Assembly: GCF_921293095.1 (NCBI RefSeq)
Contig: NC_060257.1
Coordinates: 52,240,968 to 52,304,967, forward strand
Direction of reading: 5' to 3'
DNA: 64,000 nt
Origin: Ischnura elegans
Lineage: Eukaryota; Arthropoda; Insecta; Odonata; Coenagrionidae
Part shown: piece after piece, positions 46,201-55,200 of the stretch
Position numbering within the stretch: the stretch's first letter is position 1
Layout of the letters: each line of letters opens with the position of its first letter
Notes under the pieces: generated by a model
Database searches by the model: none
Seen by the model: the letters and a program-made list of their open reading frames with translations, nothing else
What the model was told of the DNA's origin: nothing
Made by a program: the position numbers and the translations under genes

Positions 46201-49200
46201 CGGGCGAATACATGCTCTATTCTTTCTCTGCTCTGGCTGCCTTACCCAGTCATCCCAATATCTAATTAAAGAATGGACATGTTATCAAATGATAGAATTA
46301 TAAAAGTACTAAACACCATGAGACCTAGGCATAATTTAAGGCAAAAGATGAAGGTGAATTTTCAACGGTAGCAACAGAGGCACTTCATCGGTTGGGAATT
46401 TTTTTAACCAAAGCACACCAATTGGTTGATAAATGCAAAATTCTCCTCATATGACTTTGAATTATTTGCAGTACCAAAAATTAATACTTTTACCCACATT
46501 ATAAATGCAAGGCTACTTACGACTTGGGCCATTTAGGAGCAAGCTCAGCCCACAATGATTTCTGAAGCATCCAACCAAGACCAGGAAAGAAATCAGTACG
46601 ATGCAGGATATGGGGCGAAGATGCATCGACCAATGCCTCCTTCCCATTGTCATTCCACGCAGAAACACACCACAGAGTTGGGTCAAGTGCCAACAGTTTC
46701 CATGTGCCAAGAAAGTATTCAAAGAAGTCTGGAGAAACTTCTAAGTCATCTGTGGAGAAAATTGATTTTGAGTATAAAAATTCAACACAATAAATTTCAT
46801 AGTCCTAATTATTTTTCAATTTTTATTCTACCATTTTACATTTTCGTATTTAAAAATGAAAAGTGTCACAATTCTCCTTGACAAAGACAGAAAACAAGGG
46901 GGGTTCAAGTAATAGTGAACAATGGTGTTCGGTCATACATATTGTCGCTATCAATTTTTCTCCATCAATACTTCTCCAGGACAATTGTACATGCAATTTG
47001 TGTTAATCTGATTTATGAAGTAAAGGTATGTGTGGTCATTCCCGAATTTTCTTTGTGAGGACTTATCCAGGACATCAGGGTAGTTTCCTTCATCAAAATA
47101 GAATAAAAGGCATTGATTGTGATTCATTACCCACCATTAGTGTATTAATAATAATAATAATAATAATAGTTTTATTAGCCAAAAGAACCAATACAAGTAA
47201 GTAAATGGTATAGGCTTCGTCAAGTATAATACATAATTGGTATTTTAGATAATGTTCACTCAAAAAAACAAAGACATCTTCCTAAAATAAAAAAGTTACA
47301 TTACAAATTTCAAGCACACAATAGTGAAAGCTGAACAACAGCCATGTATACTTCAACACTTACTTCACAGCACAAAACCTTAAGCACAGGTATACAATTC
47401 TCATTTAATAGGTTAACACATCAAACTACATACTTTCTTTACAATAGTTAATAAACTCATCAACACTATACAATGCCTTTCCAGTCAGGTATCTTTTCAG
47501 ATTTACTTTAAAATTATTTACAGAAGACAAACTTCTCAATTTTTCTGGTAAAAGGTTATATAGTTTTGTACCCTTATGTAGAGGACCATTACTACTCCTT
47601 TTTGTTTTCCTGGGTAGCACATGTAAACAGTCTTTGGTTCTGGTCATATGTGAATGGAAGTCAGAATTTTTTGGGAGAGAATTTATACGTTTTTTTATGA
47701 ATAGCATTAAGTTCAGAATATAAATGGATGTTAGAGTTAAAATTTTGTGTGCCTCAAAGTGAGGTCGACAGGATTCTCTATATTTTAGGTTTAGCATAAT
47801 TCTTACAGCTTTCTTTTGCATAGTGAATACCTCAGTGCTATTGCCACTGTCACCCCATAAAATAATGCCATAAGAGATTAAGGATTGAAAATTAGCATAG
47901 TACACATATTTTAAAACACTCAAAGAAACACTTGATCGTAAATAGCGCAGTTGATACATAATATGTGACAGTTTGGTGGTTAAGATTTCGACATGTCTAG
48001 ACCACTTCAAGGATTTGTCTAGTGTGATTCCAAGGAAAGAAATATTATTTACATAAGTTATTTCAGAGTTGAATAGTTCCACTGTTGGTGGCAATTTACA
48101 ATTTAAGTTCATACATACAGTTTTTTCTAGGTTAACTGCCAACATACTATTTTTTAGCCACATTTGAATACTTTGAACTGTAGAGTTTACCTTAATCTGT
48201 AATTCTTGCGAATTTGGGGCTTGCAACAATATACTAGTGTCATCAGCGAATAAGATTGTTTTTGCTTCCTGGAGATATTCAGGAAGGTCGTTAATATACA
48301 AAGTGAACAATAACGGCCCTAGGATTGACCCTTGGGGTACACCATATTTGACTTTTTTCATAGTAGAGGAGCAATTATTTATATATTTTGTGTTTGAGTC
48401 CAAGTAAGAAATTTGGACAATTTGGTGTCTGTTAGTTAGGTAAGAATTTAACCAAGAATAAGCTACTCCTGTAATACCATAATTTAAGAGGCATTTCAAC
48501 AATATGTCGTGGTTTACAGTATCAAATGCTTTTCTGAGGTCAATGAACAACCCCACAGTTTGGTTATTTTTGTCGAGAGCATCAGTTGCATCATTTAGAA
48601 ATTCAAATAAAGCATCAGTTGTTGACTTATTTTGTCGGAAGCCAAATTGGTATTTGGATAAACTTGCATTTTTATCTAAAAAACTTAAAAGTCGATTGTA
48701 CATGACTTTTTCGAAAATCTTTGAAAAACCTGAAAGTAAACTTATGGGTCTGTAGTTATTACAATCCTTTTTGTCTCCTTTTTTAAAGAGGGGGTAGACT
48801 TTGCAAATCTTTAGCTGCTGAGGGAAAATACCTTCTGATATTGATAAGTTACACAAATAGGTGAGTGGGTTTACGATGAACGGGATAGAGTATTTAATAA
48901 TCTTATCCGGGATGCCATCAAAGCCCGATGACATTTTGTTATGGAGGGAGAGGCCAATTTGTAAAATTTCCCTTGGAGTGGCTGGGTAAATAAAAGGTGC
49001 ATTCTTATTTTTAGATGCTGGTTGCTTGTAATAGGGATCTTTTGTAGCATGATTGCTGCTTAATGTTTTGAGTATTTTCTCAGGGGTTTCAATAAAGTGA
49101 TCATTAAAAACATTTGCCACGGTTAATGGGTTTGTTATCAAAGTGCCAGAGTGTAAAACACTCAAGTCCTCAGGTAAAGAGGCAGTATTTTTGTTACTCT

Positions 49201-52200
49201 CTTTCTTAATAATCGACCAGGCAGCCTTTGTAGCATTCCCTGAGTTTTTTATCAATTTATCATTGTAAGTAGATTTTGCTCTATGGATTATTTTCTTGTA
49301 TTGTTTGACAAAACATTTATAAGCAGTCCTGTTTTGATCACTGCAACATTGCTTATATTTATTGTATAAGTCGCGTTTTACTTTGCTTAGGTGGACAATA
49401 TCAGGTGTTATCCAACTATTAAGTCTTGTGTCAGAGATGCAGGCCCTACACTTTTTAGATTGAAAAGTTGTGTCAAATATGTATTGAAATCTGGATAGGA
49501 AAGCATCCATTTTAGCATCAAAGGAATCTGCTGTGAATACTTCACTCCATTGTTCGTTTTGCAGTGAAAGCCCAAAAAGATGGATGAGGTTATCATGGTA
49601 GCAACGTTTCTGAGACCATACAGTAGGATTTTTAAGAAGTTTAGAATCACAGTTTACTTCCGCTAAAATTGCTTTGTGGTCAGAGAAACCAGGTTCAAAA
49701 ATGTCAATTTTTATATTTTTTTCAGGGATGTTTGTCATGATTTGGTCTATTGTGGATTGTTTATATTTTGCGATTCTAGTAGGGTTTTTGATGCATACAT
49801 TAAGGTTAAAACAGTTTAAAACATTAACAAGTCTCATAGCAATATCACAGTCATCCTTTGCGAAGTTGATATTAAAATCACCACATAAAATGAAGTTAAC
49901 ACCACAAGTTTTTAACAAATTATCCAGTAACTCTGTGAGTGAGTTAATGAAAATGTTGATGTCACCAGCAGGGGATCTATATACACAAACAATTACGATG
50001 TTGAGGGGAGGAATTTTTACAATACAGAATTCAAAATGTTTATCAATGCTAGAGACATTTGTAAGAAAGATTGGCTTGTGTTCAATGCCATGTTTTACAA
50101 AAATGCATGTTCCACCATTTTTAAAACTCGACCTGCATGAGATATTACCAACAGAAAAACCAGGAATGCGGATGAAATCGACTTCCTTGGCGTTCAACCA
50201 GTGTTCAGTAATGCATAAGAGGTTAATTTGACCATGTTCTTTGTTAAATAATATTTCTAGATCATGCAGTTTGTTTCTCAGCGATTGCACATTGTGATAG
50301 TAGATGCTGAGTGAGCTACCTAGTCATGTTTCCGGGCGAGAGATAGTATTCTGACGAAATTTCGGCAAGAAAAAGTTTCCGTAGTAAACGTTCTTTGGCC
50401 AAAAGTCTCCTGACAATAAGTCACGGCCAACACACTCATCATTTACAGAAATATGAAACGAGGCGTATTCCCCTCTATTTACCTTTAACTGTTCAATTTC
50501 AATTGAAGCGTCGGTGATTTCGGGCTTTTCTTCTCCGATGTACTTCCGGACGTCTTCCGCTGTTGTATTCGAAGGAAGGTTCCAAATGTGAATGTGCACA
50601 CGCTTTGGAATACCCATCAGAGACATAATAAACAAATTATATGGTTTTAGAAATCCCAGTCTATACGAATGACAATGGTCAATTTTTACCGCATTTGAAA
50701 AAGGCCAGATTGGCAGCCATGCAATGCCTCTCCACGTGACGTCACAGGGACCTAGATGCTATACGCGTAGATAGGAGTTTTACATCATCTGAGATTCCAA
50801 TGCATACATGAGGCACAGAGCTCAGGGAAACATCTCTTAATAATCATTTATTAAAATTGCCTATGGTCGGAAAGTTTCCTTTGTTTGATAGGGTATTAAT
50901 AATCCCTATTTAAGCCAAGTTCTACCTGCTAGCAGCCTGCATCGTAGCGGTGGTCATAGCCTCACACCAAGGTGGCCTCACACGGAGGCAGCCGCAACCA
51001 GAATGACGTCACATGGGCTTTTCCCTGCATTCATACTTAGCCGTCACATTTTCCCACGCTTGAAAATTTTCACTTTTCATTTAATCGCAAAAAAATAGAT
51101 ACCATCATTTAAAAATCTTAAAGTGTGACATATGTACTCCAGGAGGAATAATCTTTCGATTCCGGCAATAAAAAATAGGAAGCCACCCTATTGCATTTTT
51201 GATTCATGTATTTATTTGATTTTTGAATTTTTCACTTTCACTAAGGTTGACCTACCTCAGTTCCTTACACAAGGCTCATTCACCAAATTTTTATTACTGT
51301 CATTTGTGATAGAGTTGGAAAAATTAAGAGACCTACATTTTTTCATTACCTACTTCTCAAGCTATACACAGCAAAAAATCAATAGGCTTACTCGCTCTCA
51401 CAAATAATTTGCTTTTGTCAATGACTCTTGTCAAGAGGCTTTCGACTTTTCCGCTTCTACTAGACCACACAAACTGTTTTGAGCTGTTCTTTACATCAAG
51501 GATTGGGTTCCTCTGAAAGAAGGCACGTAGGCAGAAAAGCTTTGGAGAACGCTTGAGTTGCATGCTGGTTGCATATATGTACCAGTAATTTGTTGTCGCT
51601 TCCGACACATCAGAAAACCATAAATTTCATTTAAATAGGCAATAAATTTTGTTTGCATTGCCGTAACATTTATTATCATTCTTGTTTTTCACTAAAATGG
51701 ATATAAACGGATATGGCTAGGTCTCCTTTGACTTCTCTCAAAATGTAAACAAATACTAATTACAAAAATTCACTGTTAAACAATTAGAGGCACATAGCCG
51801 AAATATAGATGGCAATGGCTCTCTTATCTGTGTTGAGAATTGATGATAGGGAAATGTTATTGAAGCAGCATAAGTTATAGAGTCACTCCAACAATGCCAA
51901 GATCAATGCATTATATCACAAGTGTCTTCACATCATAAATGCATACTAATGATATACAGTAAACTCTTGATTTTACGAAGTCAGTGGGACCGGAAAATCG
52001 GCACTTCGTAAAATCGAGTTTCGTAAATTCAAACCTTTTTCATAAGTCACGAAAAAAATTTTCGCTTTTGTTTCTTCCGCCGTTTTTTGTCTTTAGTGGA
52101 CTTATTTAAATGTTTTCGGTGGTTATTCTCGGTATAATTCATAGAAAAGGCTTTTTGTTATCGATTTATGATGTTAAAAATCGTTAAATAATTATACCAC

Positions 52201-55200
52201 CATAAAATTCCCACATCTTGTTCATACTTCTACATCAACGATCGCTTAAGAAATTCCCGACCAGTTTAGAAAACGTAATCAAATAATGAATTGCAAAGTT
52301 TATTATAAGAATTTAATGTTATAAATTTGTGGTTAGGAGCGAATAACAACTATTAAGTTCGCGTAAGATAGATATTTGTTCCCAGCACCCACGGAATGTT
52401 AGCGGCAGCCGGCCTAACCGCCATTTATGTCGCCCTCTATCGCTCAGTGACGAGAAAAAAAAAGAAAAACGAGGGCCTCCACCCGTTTCCTAAATAACCT
52501 TCGTAAGTTAATATTTCGAGTTACTCTGTATATTCAGTTGAATGTGCTATCTTTTCCATTGGTTATTTTTGTTGAGATTCAGTTACGATTCTAAATTTCG
52601 TAGGATATGATTATCTTCTGGCAAATATTTTAAGTAAATTCTGTTTGAGCTCTCCGTCCGGATACTGTGCTCCATCATCTTCGCAGACGTTGCTACGAAA
52701 GACTTTATTCTTCATCCGGACCATATTCTTCATACCGGGTGTGAAGTGCTATGTTCATATAGTATTTCTCTCTCTTCTTTTATGCCGACAGGAGCAAGGT
52801 TCCAACCGGAAAACGATAGGAGAAACATCTTCCATTATCGGAGAAATAAAGAGGGAAACGTTATTATCCGCATTGATTGTTTTTCTACAAGAGAAGTTTC
52901 ATCATTTCTCAACGTGTGTGAAGTATTGGTTCACTTGCGTGAATTCCCAAAAATGACACGCAAAAACCTGTACATTCACCTCATTTACTTTTCGTGTCCC
53001 TTTCTCCTCCGTATTGAAAGTTATGCAAAGAATCATTGACGTAGAGAAAAGAATTTCTTAGCTTTAGCACTAAAAATAGTCGCGCAATAATCGTAAATAA
53101 ATATAGTGAGGAAAGAGCAAAGAAAATAATTTCAATTGAAACGTCAGCAGAGAAGAAGAGAGAGAATTATAAGCGCGGCACCATTTCCCTGATAGTGGAA
53201 GATACTTCTTCAGCCTCTCTCCTGTTAATAACTAACCCCCGTTGCAGGTAAAGATGAACCATGCCCTTCTCCACAATCGGGGAACGTTCCCAGTGGGTGG
53301 GGTGAATAAGAGTGGGATGGGGATTGCCTGAGGAAAGAAGTGTGGTCAGCACAAAGGAGTGGTGAACAGTGGTGAAGGGGGCAGGAGAAAGAAGGGTGGA
53401 GAAATGGCCTTCAGCTCTGCCTCAGTCTACGTTTGGGGGCCGTATTTTTTGCGACGCACTCGACCTCTGTCACCTTAGGGGGGAGGGAGTGAATGGGAAA
53501 TGCTGGGGAAGGAGGGGTTTGGGATGCGTAAGATGGGTGTCAGCAAGATCAGCAGAAGATCGCGGGAGGAAGTAAACAAAGACTTTGGAAAGAAAGATCT
53601 CTCGGCATGGGAAAACGGGGAGACGCGCGAGAAGAAAGTTCACGGTTAGAAGTGCGTCTTCATTACGAGTAGACTGAAAAATAAGTTGGTGGTTAATAGA
53701 GCCCAATACTTAGGATATTTAAGTTGTTTATTCAGGAAGGCTATACACGAAAAGATACTACTAAAATATCAATTATTTTTTTCCTTTTTGCCCTTCTCCA
53801 TCGCCGCTTCCACCATGGTTTCTCACTTGCATAAATGGGAATGAAATTGGGGACCTAACTCGTTAGCCAGATCAATATATCTTAATGTTTGGAGGGCAGC
53901 GGGTACTTCTTTTTTATTTGGTGAAATTACTTCACTTTCATCTTCGTCGTCAATGCTATTATGACTAGTCCCGGCCGCTGCTTCTTCTGACGTATGTACC
54001 GGCGTCCCATTGTCGCAAGCCCGGAGATCATCGTCAAGGGCAATATAATCGTTTGATGTTGCACGCTGTGCTCTTCCTGCTTTTTCCAAGAATTTTTCAA
54101 AATCATCTTTTAAGCCTCTAATCTCCTCCGCGATTTTATCCGCTGCAGCTTTCTGAAGGTATAACGTAACGAATCAACCATAGCCGTGATATTATAGCAG
54201 TAGAATTACTAGTAGGCTAGTTGTATCAATTACCAACCTCGAGAACATCCTCATGATGCGCTATCAAAGGGAATCCGGCCGATTTCCAGCAATTTGCGAT
54301 TGTAGTGGAGGAAATAAAGTACGTCTTTGAACCGTGTTTCTGCGATGAAAAATGACAATTTTATTAACTTGGCCATTTTAGCAAAGTTAACAAAGTCGTT
54401 ATTCCTCATCGCAGAAACACGATTCAGAGACGTACTTGAATGCCTGATAGGCAGGAGTGCGATGCAAACAATTATTTTTGATGATGGCATTGATTGATAG
54501 ATTTTCAAAATGCAGTCAGAGCGGTCACTTTTGGGGAGAAAAGGCCCCACGCTCGGAGGGTCGAAGAGAGGGGCCAGCGAGGGTGAGCTCGTCGAGGAAA
54601 GGGTCCCGGATTAGGGACCCTTCGAAGTGCTTCGGTGAAAAGTAGTCAAGTAGTCTTCGAAGTACGTTCACAGCAGCCTGCCTTGCGAACGTACCAGGTA
54701 CGTTCACAGCAGTGCAAAGGGTTAATTAGGAGTGTACGAAATACCCCGCTCGACCTTCCTGACATGTTATACTACGAAGTATTGTCGATGCGATGTTTAC
54801 GAATAGGCACGTAAATAGGGGCATTATATCAGTCGCGATATTTTAATTAAGTCCTACTTCCCCTAAATTCCCACCGTGAGGTTTTAGGCGAACCCTTTCT
54901 CTCCAAAGTTGCATTATCATTTACGATTTCACACTTTTGATGAACCACAGTTGGAAGCGCTGATTTTTTTAGCTACGTACGCCGGCGTAACTAGTTTTGT
55001 TGACAAATATTTCGCCATAGTTCGTATAAACGAATGCCTTTTGCTCCTGGGGACCGATCCGAGGTTCGTAAATTCGAAACATTTCGTATAATCGAAACTT
55101 CGTATAATCGAATAGCACCATGTATTTACCATAGGCTTTTCGCCGGGACCGCGCTATCACTTCGTATAATCGAAAACTTCGTAAAATCCTGCTTCGTATA

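Larger units (their letters stand above)
47144..50760 (-). mobile_element. Non-LTR retrotransposon (CR1/Jockey group), nearly intact
   Basis: It contains a 100-codon ORF1, an EN-RT ORF2 of about 965 codons in the same frame, a short 3' UTR and an (ATT)n tail. It lies antisense-neutral in an MGAT1 intron, on the gene's own strand. The 5' limit is uncertain: the ORF1 frame is open back to a TAG at about 50761-50763 and no duplication was identified. ORF2 has no disabling mutation, so the insertion is probably young. Confidence 0.85.

Noticed and set aside
47144-47169. (TAA)n as an independent microsatellite
   Set aside because: It sits exactly at the expected 3' end of the LINE, so it is better read as the element's tail.
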